Part shown: positions 38,583 to 50,039 of the stretch, piece by piece
Position numbering within the stretch: position 1 is the stretch's first letter
How the letters are laid out: the number at the start of each line of letters is the position of its first letter
Assembly: GCA_009760855.2 (NCBI GenBank)
Contig: WPIO01000039.1
Location: 1,091,001 to 1,155,000, forward strand
Direction: 5' to 3'
Source: Cristatella mucedo
Lineage: Eukaryota > Bryozoa > Phylactolaemata > Cristatellidae
Length of the DNA: 64,000 nucleotides
Program-made: the position numbers and the translations under genes
The notes under the pieces: generated by a model
Databases searched by the model: none
What the model was told of the DNA's origin: nothing
Seen by the model: only the letters and a program-made list of their open reading frames with translations

Positions 38583-38753
38583 CTAGCTGATTAAACAGCC
38601 TCTTTTTGTATAGCGACAGAAGAGCCTTTACGGGCATCACCACCGCTTGCAGTGGCGATAAAGGATCGCCTACGGCAGGAATCAAACCCACGACCTCGGG
38701 ACCGAGGTCGTGAAAGCAGCCGCCTTACCTAGTGTGCCATCACGGCTCACCGA
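38583..38753 (-). mobile_element. SINE family 1 copy, nearly full length
   Basis: The complement begins GTGAGCCGTGATGGCACACT, carries CTCGGTCCCGAGGTCGTGGG and the B box, and ends AATCAGCTAGGA. It joins the 5' end of a LINE family 1 copy. Confidence 0.92.
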
Positions 38754-38769
38754 TCTCGCCCTGTCTCGG

Positions 38770-39440
38770 CACCTGACCACCTGCTCTACACTCTCGTTGG
38801 GCGATTGCAGCTGGTGCAAAACTCTGCAGCTAGGCTTGTCTATCATGAGCGTCACAGTTGCCACATCACACCACTTCTCGCCGACCTGCACTGGCTACCA
38901 GTCAAGCAATGGATCGAGTTCAAGGTTTCGTTGCTCACTTTTAGGTCACTTCATTCTATGGCTCCAGCCTATCTTTCAGATATACTACCCCATCAGGCCA
39001 AGCATCGTACCACTCGCTTTTCGGAATCCAACAGTCTAGAAATACCTCGTACAAACCTTAAATCCTTTGGAGACCTTGCATTTAGTTAGTAAGCTCCCAA
39101 AGCATGGAACTCCTTCCCGACTTGCGTCAGAACATCCTCTGACTTGACCACATTTAAAAAGAACTTGAAATGACACCTATTTAGGACAGCATTTAGTTGG
39201 TCCCTGTGATTCGTCCTTCGTGTGCCTATGCATGCTGACACTGTGCATGCTGCCACTAACCACATTTGCATGCTGACCCGGTGCATGTCACCCCTGACCA
39301 TGTTATTCATGTTCTTTTTATCAAGCATGATATTACTCACCATTCAATTGCATTTCCCTTTGCAGCAAATGTAAAGCGCCTTGAAAGAGATTGAGTTCTC
39401 TGAGGGCGCTTTATCAAGTGTATTACTATTATTATTATTA
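38770..39440 (+). mobile_element. LINE family 1, 5'-truncated 3' end with full tail
   Basis: Frame LQLVQNSAARLVYHERHSCH, ITPLLADLHWLPVKQWIEFK, then HSMAPAYLSDILPHQAKHRT, then a region ending near FKKNLK. The 3' untranslated part and the family tail AAAGCGCCTTGAAAGAGATT...GGGCGCTTTATCAAGTGTAT follow, ending in ATT repeats. Confidence 0.9.
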
Positions 39441-39924
39441 TTGTTATTAGTGCATATCTAGCAAAAAGCAACCACCGGCGACTAGTACAGCATGGTTGAC
39501 ATGCATCAGTACAGGAGGGGGTAATGAAAGAAGTGACAACAGACAACCACGACGAACAGGCAGTTATAGGATATCAAATAGCTGTGTTAGCTGTTCACCA
39601 TGGCTGAAACATTTGAAATGAACTAACAGCACACTCGGCAACATCGTGACTATTTGCAATGGCTTGGTACCCCGGAATCTGCAAAGGTACTCGAGCACGA
39701 ATGGACAGAAAAGCAAATAATGGCAAACCTGGAATACTGATCACGGCAAGAAACATAAGCCCAGTGGCAGCGGAGCCAGAAACCCGTAGGTTAAGGAACC
39801 GTCTGTCTCGCCATTAAACACATAAATAGAACAAATATTAGTAGCAGATTACTTGGCACTAGTAACTAAATAAAATTAAAAAAGGACCCTACAAATCCAC
39901 CTACTTCACACAGCCTTAAACAAG

Positions 39925-40065
39925 TATTCATTGTGTGTCACTCTATGAGAATATAATCTCTATTCAGGCGTTTCACATATGCTACCAGGCTCAAGCTTGG
40001 TCATCAAATACATTAACCTCGACCTTGGTCGAAACGAGCATCACTGGGCTAAAACAAGTGTGGTC
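39925..40065 (-). mobile_element. SINE family 2 copy, diverged
   Basis: The antisense tail ACTCTATGAGAATATAATCT, GCTTCACAT-like block and CGACCTTGGTCGAAACGAGC head are recognisable. Confidence 0.65.
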
Positions 40066-40169
40066 TTATCTCTGCCCTGTGAATTAAAGTTAGCTAACTA
40101 CTATGTGCTGAGAGCCCAATAGCTATATGCAACGTGCAGCAGCCAGTTCACTGCTCCAACCCCTGCCAG

Positions 40170-41775
40170 TGAGAAGCTGCTTGATCTGCTTAAGTGCTCC
40201 CAGGTTAGCAGCCTACCTAGTGATCCTTCTGGTGATCTACCAGATCGCTTCTCTAGCTTCAGAAAAACTGATACAATCAGTGAGTCTATCTCCAAGGCAA
40301 CAACACACCGAATAGACTCCTCTCCTTTAGTAACATCCCCACTGGACTCATCTTCCTCAATCCCTTGCAACACCTCAAAGACCACAGTAAAGCCAGCCAC
40401 TATTAAACGAATCTTGTAGTTCGTCTCCGAGTATTAGCCCTTTAGACACTGCACCAATTATTCTCCTTCTGCGATACACAAATCTGTTGCTGTCATGCAT
40501 AACTAACATAATGCACAACTAACATAATCTTTAGCCTCAAGACCTGTTCCTGCACTTTTCAAAAAGGCTGCTGCTAGTCCTAGACCAGGAGAACCCAAGC
40601 AACTTCCACCCAGTCTTCCTACTCGACTACGGCTCCCATCAAAGGAACGACACTGAAACTAGTGTCAAATCAGCAAAAATTTTACATCAAAACTGCAAAC
40701 CTAGCAAGTAGATTATATTCAGATTTTAGAACTAATCACTCCACTGAGTTAAAATTGCTTCGGATGAATAAAGACCTCTGGAATGCTGACTCAGGTGAAG
40801 TCTCTGCTTATTTTGTTGGAATTTTCGGCAGCGTTTAATACTGTAGATCGCCAAACGCCTCTCGAGCGTCTCTCTTCTAGCCAGGGCATCACTGGTACTG
40901 CACTGCAATGGCTAAAGTCCTATGTCGGGGGGGGGGGAGGGAGACTCCAGTGCATCAACGTCAAAGGGCAACAACCACACTAAAGTAAGGAATACTGCAG
41001 GGCTCTGTGCTAGTCCACTTCGTTTCACAATGTATACTCTCCGCCTTACCTATGCAATGCTCAAGCACTATCTATAGTCTTTAATACAAATGCAGATGAC
41101 ACTCAGCTTACCTGTGCTTTGATCCCTCCCAGCCTTCAATATGTGTCAAACTCTCAACCCCCTTGCTCTATGTATGTGCTGATATTCGCACTTGGATGGC
41201 AGCAAACTTTCTCAAATTGAATGACGATAAAACAAGCTTACTAGTTCTGGGCAAACCACGTGTAACTCAGAACTTGGAAAGGTTAATGCTCACAATGTGC
41301 TCTGCCAGCATATTTCCTGTTGAATCTGCACGAAATCTAGATATTCCGTTCTAAAGTGATTACCAAGGTTTTTTTGCTCTCTTGAGGTCCGTTCACAATC
41401 TTACTGCAGCCTTCCTATTAGAGTTACTTCACAATCAGGCTAGGCATAATACCACCTGTTCTTCTGACTTAAGTCATTTAGCTGTGCCTCGAACCAACCT
41501 CAAATCCTTGGGCAACAGTGCTTGTAGTTTGCATGCTCCCAAAGCAAAAACAAACTTCCTTCCGACCGACGCCGCGACATCTCCAGACTTGACGACATTT
41601 AAAAAGAAGCTAAAATCCCAGCTGCCCATCGAAGCATCCACAGGTCGTTGTAAATTGTCCTTTGTGTGCTTATGCGTGCTGCCACTGCGTATCTAGTCGC
41701 TAGCCATATTAACATGCTCCTTTAAAAAATATTCATGGTGCATACTATACACATGGATTATCCTTATTACTATCC
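40170..41775 (+). mobile_element. LINE family 1 degraded copy with RT blocks
   Basis: In order: SSLPSDPSGDLPDRFSSF-type segment at 40200; LLILLEFSAAFNTVDRQTPL; LERLSSSQGITGTALQWLKS; NADDTQL (YADD with Tyr lost); WMAANFLKLNDDKTSLLVLG; then a jump (deletion) from about 41355 to the C-terminal HNQARHNTTCSSDL and FKKKLKSQL. A G-run is at 40927-40934. Stops and frame changes throughout. Confidence 0.85.
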
Positions 41776-41817
41776 GGCTGCGTGAGTGGCCATTTCACGG
41801 GATGTAAGGAAACTTAC

Positions 41818-42038
41818 TTTTTAAGAGAGGACGTGAAAGCTAATGCCGCGTTGGGTGTAGCTCTCATCCGCACGTTAGTAAGAATAAATGGCAGCGCCAG
41901 AGAAACTTTGAAAAAGATACCCAAACAAGCGGATGTGCAAACACCATGCAAAGACAGATTCGACAAGTCGCCCGTAAACACTTGCGCAGGCTGCCCACTC
42001 GGCTCGAGGCTACTAACTCGAGAGACGTTTTGCTGCAT
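41818..42038 (-). CDS. Candidate first exon, minus strand
   Basis: ATG at 42038 opens a frame (MQQNVSRVSSLEPSGQPAQV; TNVRMRATPNAALAFTSSLK) ending at a strong donor, AAAAA/GTAAGTTTCC. The area is richer in CpG than its flanks. I recognise no family, and no following exon was found among the LINE copies to the left. Confidence 0.3.
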
Positions 42039-42089
42039 CACGCTTACACTGTTGTTTCAAGAGCAGCAGTAGCGTGCAGCCGACAACTT

Positions 42090-42370
42090 ATCGTCGAGCC
42101 GCAATCCTAAAGCTTTTTACAGTAGGGAACGCGGTGTGCCTCAGTTCCTGTTCTGTTCGGCATGTGATTTAATAATCCTGCCGGCCAGCTTGTCGTTTAG
42201 GTTAAGCAGTGTTTGGACAGCCGCATCAACGCTCACACTCGCTAAGAACATTCAGGCGAAGAAAATTTTGCCTCATCACAACTCTCATATATCTTTCGTG
42301 GTCCCGGCTAGTACAAAGAAGGCACGCCGACGTTGTGCGGCTTGCCACAGCACAGCGGCACGACGTCGAG
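42090..42370 (+). other. Candidate 5' exon, plus strand
   Basis: CpG-containing sequence ending in a strong donor CGACGTCGAG/GTGAGTCTAC at 42370/42371. Open frames lack an ATG, so an untranslated or partly translated exon is the better reading. It is divergent from the minus-strand candidate at 41818-42038, so a shared promoter between them is possible. Confidence 0.25.
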
Positions 42371-42811
42371 GTGAGTCTACATAATCGCACGCCGGTATGC
42401 ATGCGGGTTACAAAAGTGACATTGCGTGCTCTTGGGTTCGCCGTATCCTAGATCAGGGCCACGTAACGAGTGGCGCAGAGCAACGGGCGAAGTTAGTGAA
42501 CTCGTAGCGACCGGTCGGCAAACCAGCTGCGACGAGCTAATACTAGCAACCAAGTTTTATAAATCTTAAATTTGCTTGTTTCGTACTAAAATTCCCATGC
42601 CTTGCTTACTTCTGCGTAGAAAAGCACTGGTGAGACCTACGAGAACAAGTAGCAACGGCTACAACAAACGTATCCGCCCGCGGACACGAAAGTACGTACC
42701 CAGTTGGTATCGGAGGCACGGTGACGTACAGCCCAGCATCCGGAATTCCCCCCAGCATGGCCGCCATGTAAACCCCCCCACGCTACTTCATAGATGGACT
42801 AGACGGGCTAA

Positions 42812-42988
42812 CTTTCATTAAGAAAAACTACTAGCTGATTCAACAGCCTCTTTTCTAGCGACAGAAAGCCTTTACTGCTACTACTACCTCTTGCAGCGGC
42901 GATATAGTATCGCCCACCTCTGGATTCGAACCGCATCGTGAAAAGCAACCACCTGAGCAACCTCTAGAGCAACTGCGGCTCAATTCAC
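42812..42988 (-). mobile_element. SINE family 1 copy
   Basis: Antisense end CTAGCTGATTCAACAGCCTC, body, B-box complement GGATTCGAACC and a diverged head. Confidence 0.85.
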
Positions 42989-42989
42989 T

Positions 42990-43435
42990 ACCCCGCAGCT
43001 GCAGCTTGGCTGTCAAATTACGCCTGGCATAAATCAGCCGTCAGCTAGGGGCTGGAGTGGGCATTACGAACTAGTGGGAGCCTAGTAGCTCAATCAGCTG
43101 TATACCCGCAAAAGTTCACTCGCCATAGCCAGCTCAAGGATGAACATTTCTGCTTATAATATGAATCGCCGCTCATTACGACGCCGCTTTGGCTATCGGG
43201 TACAGACTCGGATGATTGGGGTGGGCGAACCTGTGTGAGTTAGGGACTTGGGTCTTCGAGATAGCAGCACTAGCAGAATAGACCCAATGGTCACAGTAGT
43301 GTTCGATAAGTGAAGTAGGACATCTTGCTAAGAAATTTCTTTATTATCGAATGTGCTGATAAGGTGTGTGTGGTTCGCATACCAATGTGGCGCGGCTCCG
43401 CTGGACCACCCGGCTTTATTCATGAATAGCGCGAG
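42990..43435. other. No supported gene
   Basis: Mixed composition, no motif recognised. GAGATAGCAGCACTAGCA at about 43259 also occurs at about 9321, a short shared word of unknown origin. Confidence 0.4.
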
Positions 43436-43439
43436 TGAC

Positions 43440-43590
43440 TGCCATGGCTGGTCCAGCGGCTAAGTTACTCGCCCCTACTATGGTCCGGCTGAGGTCGTGG
43501 GCTCGAGCCCTAAGGTACACGTGAAGCGCGAACATAAAGATTAATTCCTCTTGCGGTGCTATACAAATAATTACTTATTTACTTACGGCT
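43440..43590 (+). mobile_element. SINE family 2 copy
   Basis: TGGTCCAGCGGCTAAGTTAC head, GAGGTCGTGGGCTCGAGCCC, and tail ATTAATTCCTCTTGCGGTGC followed by an AT-rich run. Confidence 0.85.
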
Positions 43591-43994
43591 GTGCTGGGGT
43601 AAGAGTTTACAGACGAAAGTTAGACGGAGTGCACTATCTGCGCGCCTCTTTGTTGCATCATAACTTAAACTTCTGCCCTGACATATTCAAGCATAATCCA
43701 ATTTATAGCTCCAAGAAATGTACAGGCATGTGCATTGATACCGGTCCATAGCCATTGAAATGAAGTAAAGGCAAACGCCTTCACAACTTGCAAATCATTT
43801 ACTTCTTTTTGATTAGGCAACTTTGTCTCATTCGACAGGTGAAGTTTTGACTGCTAAGCTGACAGGCTGTCCTCCAAAGAATGAAGTAGGAGCAGTAGTT
43901 TTAGTTCATGAAACTAGGAGTCATGATTGAGCGAGAGGTCAATAACTTTACGGGTGGCTCATGTACGGATAGATAAATTGGTCGTTTTAACCAA

Positions 43995-44147
43995 CGATAA
44001 TAAAGAATTCACTTGTATAGCGCACCGAGAGAACTTAGTCTCTATTCAGGTGCTTCACATATGCCTCGGCGCTCGAGCCCACGACCTCAGCCAGAACTTG
44101 GTCGGGGCGAACACCCTAACCGCTGAACCAAACCAGCTCGACTTATA
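43995..44147 (-). mobile_element. SINE family 2 copy, well preserved
   Basis: Antisense tail TTGTATAGCGCACCGAGAGA, GTCTCTATTCAGGTGCTTCA, then GCTCGAGCCCACGACCTCAG and the head complement. Confidence 0.9.
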
Positions 44148-44239
44148 AACGTTGAGGAAGAGTGTGTGTTATGAGCGCTCGCTCAAGCGCTCGTGCGAAC
44201 ACCTGCGTGCGCTTTCACGAGCGCACGCGTGCTTTTGTT

Positions 44240-44300
<61 letters not shown>
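44240..44300. repeat. (AT)n(GT)n compound microsatellite
   Basis: About 10 AT units then 20 GT units, directly next to a minus-oriented LINE family 2 tail. Confidence 0.97.
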
Positions 44301-44303
<3 letters not shown>

Positions 44304-44304
44304 T

Positions 44305-45780
44305 GCGTCTGTCCGTAACGAAAATGCACAAAGACTAGGTGATTGTTACTCAATAGAGTTTTCCGAGGCACAATAAAAGCCTACGCGGCTTTCTGTACGC
44401 TCCCGCTAGCAAACAGACTTAATCTTACATAACAAAGAAAAATTAAGAAGCTTAGCTGATTCAGGGGGCAATCGAGAAAGTCAGTAGCATGCAAATAGCA
44501 GCTCTGGACGGCTGAAAAGAATGTACTACAATCGGCAGCCGAATAGTGGGTGCCGTCGAGTATAAATTGTGGAGTAGAGTTCCACAGTCTAGGACGTGCC
44601 AAGCAAAAGCTTCTGGCGCCTGCAGCCTTTAAGCGTATGAATAAAACAGCTAATTGGTTTCCACAGTGAACCTGAGGGCTTGAGGAGGCTGAAAGTCGTG
44701 CAGCAGTTCGGCTCGGTTTAAGCCAAGCCCGACGAGCGGAATGTGGATGAGAGTAAAGACTGTGTACGGAATCCGTTGATCAACCAGGAGCGCTCGCTGC
44801 TCGTTTAGCAAAGGAGACACGTGGCTGAACTTCTGACCTTTTCTACAAGCCTAGTTAATCATAATCATCACAAGCAACATATGATGAGTGGCTTTGGCAG
44901 CCCAGCCAAAGCAGAATTGTAGTAGTCTCGTCGTGACATAACCTGAAAGCTAGTTTATTTTTTGCAAGCCAGCGTGATTGACAGATTGATTGATTGACTG
45001 ACAGTCCCTTAGTCTTAGACAGGGATCTCACTTGATGGCTAGCTATGGAGGCAGTCTTCCTAATAAAAAACTTAAGTATAAGCAGCTGTCAAGGATGAGA
45101 CCTAAAGCCCGAGCATATTGTGACGGCTGCACAACAACATCCTCAATTAGAAGAGCCAAATCTCCCAGACTAGCAGCACGTTTTGGGTGTCATAGGAGTA
45201 GCACTTCAATTTCAACCTGGCCGAAATGCATAATCGAATGTCTGCAAGACAAGTATTCAGTTTATCAGTCGCCTCAACAGATTCTGGTGGTTCAAACGAC
45301 AACTACTGCTGAGTATCGTCAGCATTGAAGCGACAGCCGATTCCATAGGGACCTGAGTCACTTTTCATAGAAGCTCGGTATAAAGGGAGAATACCAAAAG
45401 ACAGAGAGGAGACTCCTCGTGAGGCTGTGACCTGTGACCTGTGTCTCCTAGATGAGACTCGAACGCCGCACGGTGCGGATTGAAGGCTATCGATCAAGTG
45501 TGATATGAACGAGGTCGGCGCCTCGTCTCAGAGGCCAATAATCGCTCTCAATCGTTCAACTCGGATATCGTGAACAGCAATGTCAAACGAAGCTGGAAGA
45601 TCCAGCGAGGCCAGGTCGCTAACACTACCGCATAACTTGACTTTAATAGAGCGGCCATCGGTCTCCTTGGATTATTGGATCTTCCATACTGACGATGAGA
45701 TAAGAGCCACTGAGATGGCAAACTCATGATCAGTTCTCAGATAGTCTGTCTGCGGATCGTAGCGCCCGGGCCACTACCGC
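44305..45780 (-). mobile_element. LINE family 2 degraded copy with RT blocks
   Basis: On the minus strand: a block resembling LDLSASFDT (LDLPASFDIAVHDIRVERLR), then GIGCRFNADDTQQ (YADD with Tyr lost) followed by ESVEATDKLNTCLADIRLCI, the C-terminal RPRLWNSTPQFILDGTHYSA and CSTFFSAVQSCY, and the family 2 tail ending beside the microsatellite. Stops and shifts show decay. Confidence 0.75.
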
Positions 45781-45784
45781 CATC

Positions 45785-47500
45785 CACCAACTGGAGAGGA
45801 ATTCGTGAGAATGCACTTGCACGCAACAACACACATTTGTCATTTGTGCGGCTGCACTTGAAAGATCGCATAGAGTAATATGCAATCCAAGTTAGAGCTT
45901 AGCTCTGTCAATTTCAATTAGAATTTTGGTAGATAGCTATGGAATGCGCTAGTGGCTAGCAACTTTTCAGTCCATTTGCATGAGAATGCACAAGCATTAG
46001 GGCGTGGAAATTGGAAGGTACATTTTAATGACCGTACACAACAATATTCCTTCGTAATTCGAGCTCCCCGCCACCGATTTTCGGTAATATGTGATTGATT
46101 GGAGCTGTTTGCAGTGCATTCTGCTGAGACCGGCACCCTAGCCCCGACCGCCGCCACCGACGGTCGGACAGTGACTCAAAGGATCGAGTCCGAGCAGGAG
46201 CGGTGCTCCGCCTCACGTGTGCCGCTTTGTGCCTCCATTAGATGCACGCGCTTCCTTTCGGGCAGCCGCTCTGTCGCTTGTGCCCGATCTGTCAATCCTA
46301 CTGTCGTTTGGTTCACGAAAGACAGCATACAATGCTAACGCCAGCCGATGACCAACAACGGTTTATTCACCTTCGCACGGAGCGGAGGGACGCACGAATC
46401 CCTTCACCCCCTCTCTCCCACACGAGTCCCACTCCTTGACCACGGCTATGCACCGGCCGACCCCTGATGATAAATCTGAGGCGAACCACAGCTGCGCATT
46501 GGCCGACCCCAGTGGAATCCAACATCTGTTCACCAGCGGTTAGCGGAGGAACATTACCGGCCTGTGTCCACGCCACATCGGAGGCGGACCACAGCTGTGC
46601 ACTGGCCCGTCCTGACGATGCTCCGAACAGCTGTTCTCCAGCGGGCATGGGGGGGGGGGGGCTCAACAGCTGTCCTCTAGCGGGTTAGTGGGGGGAACAA
46701 TACCGGTTTGCATAACATCAAACTACACCTACTTCCCTGCACGCCACCGTCCTGCTGCGGTCGCCACCTGCAAAAGCATGAAGGCTCGCTTGCCCGTCGA
46801 CCGAGCTTTCTTAATCGCTACTTCGCCAACTTCCCGAGGTGGCGTTTAAGGGGCATGGGCGAAGCCAGCGATTCGTCACGGGGACTCAGCTTGGAGCTTG
46901 GAGCGTGACATGAGGTGAAGGCCATCAGTTAATATGCTGGGGTCATTTGTCCTAAAAAAAAGCTTGGTACTTTTATCCTTATCGGTATTTTGTCTATTTA
47001 TTTTATCCATTTTACCATGAAGAAAATCTAAAAACCTAAAAACCCAGCGGTTCTCACGGTCCGGCTGACTAATCATTGGTGCCTTTACGTTAGATGCCAT
47101 CGTGCATTTTATCTTCAATCAATGGTTGTACGACACTTTCTTTCAATCGGATGCAAAGTTTCTAGAAGAAAAAGATATGTTTATCTTTGGGTACTGTGTG
47201 AGTTTTTATTTTTAGTGTTTTAATTTATTAACTCTTAAAAAAAGCAAGAGCACTCTGGAAACCAACAATGGTCGTTGAAATATCGAAGGCAAGCCGCTCC
47301 GCAAGCCTTTCCAGCTACGTATAAAAACATGGCTGCGCCAGCTGGAGAGCAATCTCAAGTCCCCGCCCAAGGCGCTCAACCCGATGAGTCTGTTGGGGCG
47401 CTTTCTGTCGGCCTGACAGGGCTTTTGCGGATGGGTGGGGGTAATGCGCTCGCTTAGGCGTCCTACAGTCCAGTGCTAGAGCAGCCCGTAGAGACGTGAA
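45785..47500. other. No firmly supported gene; partly GC-rich
   Basis: 46.1-46.9 kb is GC-rich with poorly conserved repeats (see separate entry). A minus-strand frame at 46876-47118 (RENRWVFRFLDFLHGKMDKI) looks protein-like but is unrecognised and isolated. Confidence 0.35.
46440..46700. repeat. Degenerate tandem modules
   Basis: Related words recur: ACCACAGCTG(C/T)GCA(T/C)TGGCC at about 46485 and 46590; AACATCTGTTCACCAGCGG, AACAGCTGTTCTCCAGCGGG and AACAGCTGTCCTCTAGCGGG at about 46519, 46626 and 46666. A G-run lies at 46649-46660. Confidence 0.6.
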
Positions 47501-47504
47501 CATT

Positions 47505-48290
47505 TTCATAGCATGCGAATACAACTAAATCTCTGTATAAGCAATTTACATAAGCAGAAGGAAAGCTAGCATCCTCAGGTGACTGGGCGCGCTACCGAAG
47601 CGGCCTGCGGAGCCTCCGACGAGCCGCCCCTGACAGCTCCCCGAAGATCCGCCCCCGGCGCCGTAACACGTTGGTGATTGCGGCGACTATGCTATCGTAG
47701 TATGAGATTTCGCCGCGGCGCCATTTGAATGAAGCGCCAACGTCCTGCTGGCGGCGGCAGCCGAGAGAAAATTTGAGTAGTAGCACTCGTTTGCTGCTGT
47801 AAGTCGAGCTAAGGCTTAGGGGGGAAAACGCCTGGACGAGGGGGGGGGAAGAGGGTTAAGCGGCTATAGCCCAAATTAGGTTTGGCTGAACGGCCGGTGG
47901 CCGAACGCCAGGGCCGCCGGTCCAGACCTTTGTCAAGATAACCCCTTTTCGAACCTCAGCTTATGAGCAGCTCAATGGCCCCTCGCCGCTGGCCATCAGG
48001 CACTCACTGAGGGAATATCGGACTTGGATGAGAGCGGTCATGGAGGCCATCTGGTGGGCGTACTATCAGGGACTTTCAGCCTCTCGGTCTGTCTCCGTTG
48101 GCAGTTTGCCGGATCTAGAAGGGTGCTAATAGGCCTTTCTTGCAACGCCCTTCATAGCTCTGGCTTCAGGATGTCTCTCATGATGACCCTAGATTAAGGA
48201 ATAGCGAGAGTTTTCAACCGTTTGAATTAGCTATGTGAGCTGCAAAACTGTGCCAATCGGTGGGTAGCAACCGTACCGAGTCGGCTACAA
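47505..48290. other. No supported gene
   Basis: GC-rich patch at 47580-47780 and G-runs near 47819 and 47840. A short word like the LINE family 1 tail (AACTAAATCTCTGTATAAGC) occurs at about 47523. Confidence 0.4.
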
Positions 48291-48296
48291 TGTAAA

Positions 48297-48435
48297 AAAA
48301 CGCGTCATTTGTATAGCGCCTTAGGAGAGCCTAATCTATACTTCGGGCACTTTGAATATGCCGCAGGGCTCGAATCCTCGACGTTGGTCTGTAAGGGAGA
48401 GCACCGTACTTGGGGGCCAAACCGGGGCAGTTTTG
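48297..48435 (-). mobile_element. SINE family 2 copy, diverged
   Basis: Antisense tail TTTGTATAGCGCCTTAGGAG, then GGCACTTTGAATATGCCGCA, GGGCTCGAATCC and the head remnant. Confidence 0.75.
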
Positions 48436-48655
48436 TCAGTATTCGGCAACGTCGCGTTCCCGGTGCTCAAGTGCGTGCCCCCACTGATGCCAAATGAACA
48501 TGATCTCTGAGCCTTTAGCCTCCTCTGATAGCCCGGGAGAGCCACTAGAGTTCAACAGAGTCGAAAAAGAGGCTCTGATGCAAGGTAGTTTTCTACAGAT
48601 GTAACCTCTATACTAGATAAGGCTAGATAGGCTGTGAGTGCGGCGGTGTGCATTC

Positions 48656-48711
48656 GGCGTACACAAGTATTGTTAGGTTTGCAGGCGTACACAAGTATTG
48701 TTAGGTTTGCA
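48656..48711. repeat. Two-copy tandem repeat, 28-bp unit
   Basis: GGCGTACACAAGTATTGTTA plus GGTTTGCA occurs twice without change. Confidence 0.97.
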
Positions 48712-48714
48712 CGA

Positions 48715-49910
48715 AGGCCACAGTTTTCTATTCAAGCAAATGGTCATATTTTGTGTTTGTCAAGTGAGCAATTAATTTAGACAAGTATGAAAGGGCCTGT
48801 CGAGCAGAGCGCAATCCTTCGGGCGCCGAACTTCGGACAAACAAAATAGGATAGCGAATTACTTTGAGAGCGCCAATAAACCTCCGATGGACTGCCATCA
48901 ACAGCAATTCCGACTCTCCTACAGTGTAAAAAGATCCAAGCTAACAGCTAGTTAAATTCTTTAAAATAACAAGGATAACTTATCGTTGATCTGTCGGGGA
49001 GTTAGAGAGCCTTTCCCGAGCCGATGACGAAGCGAAGACATCGATCTTGTGCCTCGCCCTATCAAGGTCGAGGTTTAGCCCTCATGCTAAAATCTTGGCT
49101 TCGCCTTTGCTACGGGTCACCCACCGCAAGTAAGTGTGACCGTTCGCGAGCAGTGCACTAGGCGGCTAGTCTTGGGCCAAATCGATGCCTGCCTGGTAGA
49201 TCTGAACAGCTCGCACGCAATAAAGGGCAACATTGGAGTAAACGGCTTTGAGCCCTGCTGCGAACTAACCTGAGGTCGGAAGCTATGAGGTCCCTTTTCT
49301 TAAGCCAGAAGTCGGAGGAAAATCGCACCGCTTCCATAGGAAAGAGATAGAGAAAGTATTCGGTTAAAATAAAGATTTAGGTTTTTTATATATATAACAA
49401 ACGATATTGCTCCAAAAATGTGTCGATCAGAGGATCTCGTAAGCCGCTGGCGCCTAATCGTGGAGACGAACTAGGAACTAGATGATGCAGATAGCCTCAT
49501 GAAATGATTGGTAAGTTCCGCCCGGAGAGTCACACTGAAGTGGCGCGTTGAAGGTTCCTCTGAATAGCCTCTTAGTCGTCAAGGGCGTCTTTTTAAAGAG
49601 TTTGAAGCTCCGCGCCTACGGTACAATTTCTGGAAGCATCTTCAGACCCATCAGGCTAGATATATTTGTCACATTATCGAGAGAGCCCAAACCGCACGCC
49701 GCGCGTCAAGCTCCTCTAGGCCAATCTCAAGAGAACTGCCTCTCAAATGACTAAGAGAAAACAATTGCATACTCTGGGCACGATTTGAGGGACAAGCAGC
49801 GGATTAGTCGCCCGAAATCGACCAGCGTCCAGGCCGATGGCAGCTTCCCTTTTTTACTTGACACCGTGATGCGTTGGCAAAACAGTATGCACCGACGCTG
49901 GTCATAATTT
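48715..49910. other. Unclassified spacer
   Basis: I could not read any conserved coding block. It may contain very old transposon sequence. Confidence 0.35.
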
Positions 49911-49914
49911 GGCA

Positions 49915-50005
49915 CATAATAATAATAGTAATAATAACAATTCATTCGTATAGTGCTATCAGAGAAACAAATCTCTATTTAGGCACTTTACGTTTCCTGT
50001 AAAGG
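49915..50005 (-). mobile_element. LINE family 1 / SINE family 2 tail
   Basis: (AAT)-rich start, TTCGTATAGTGCTATCAGAG, AAATCTCTATTTAGGCACTT TACG-type end. No coding or tRNA-like part is attached. It marks the left border of the GC-rich island. Confidence 0.75.
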
Positions 50006-50039
50006 GGAGCGTGAATAAAAAAGAAGTGATTAGCGGTGG

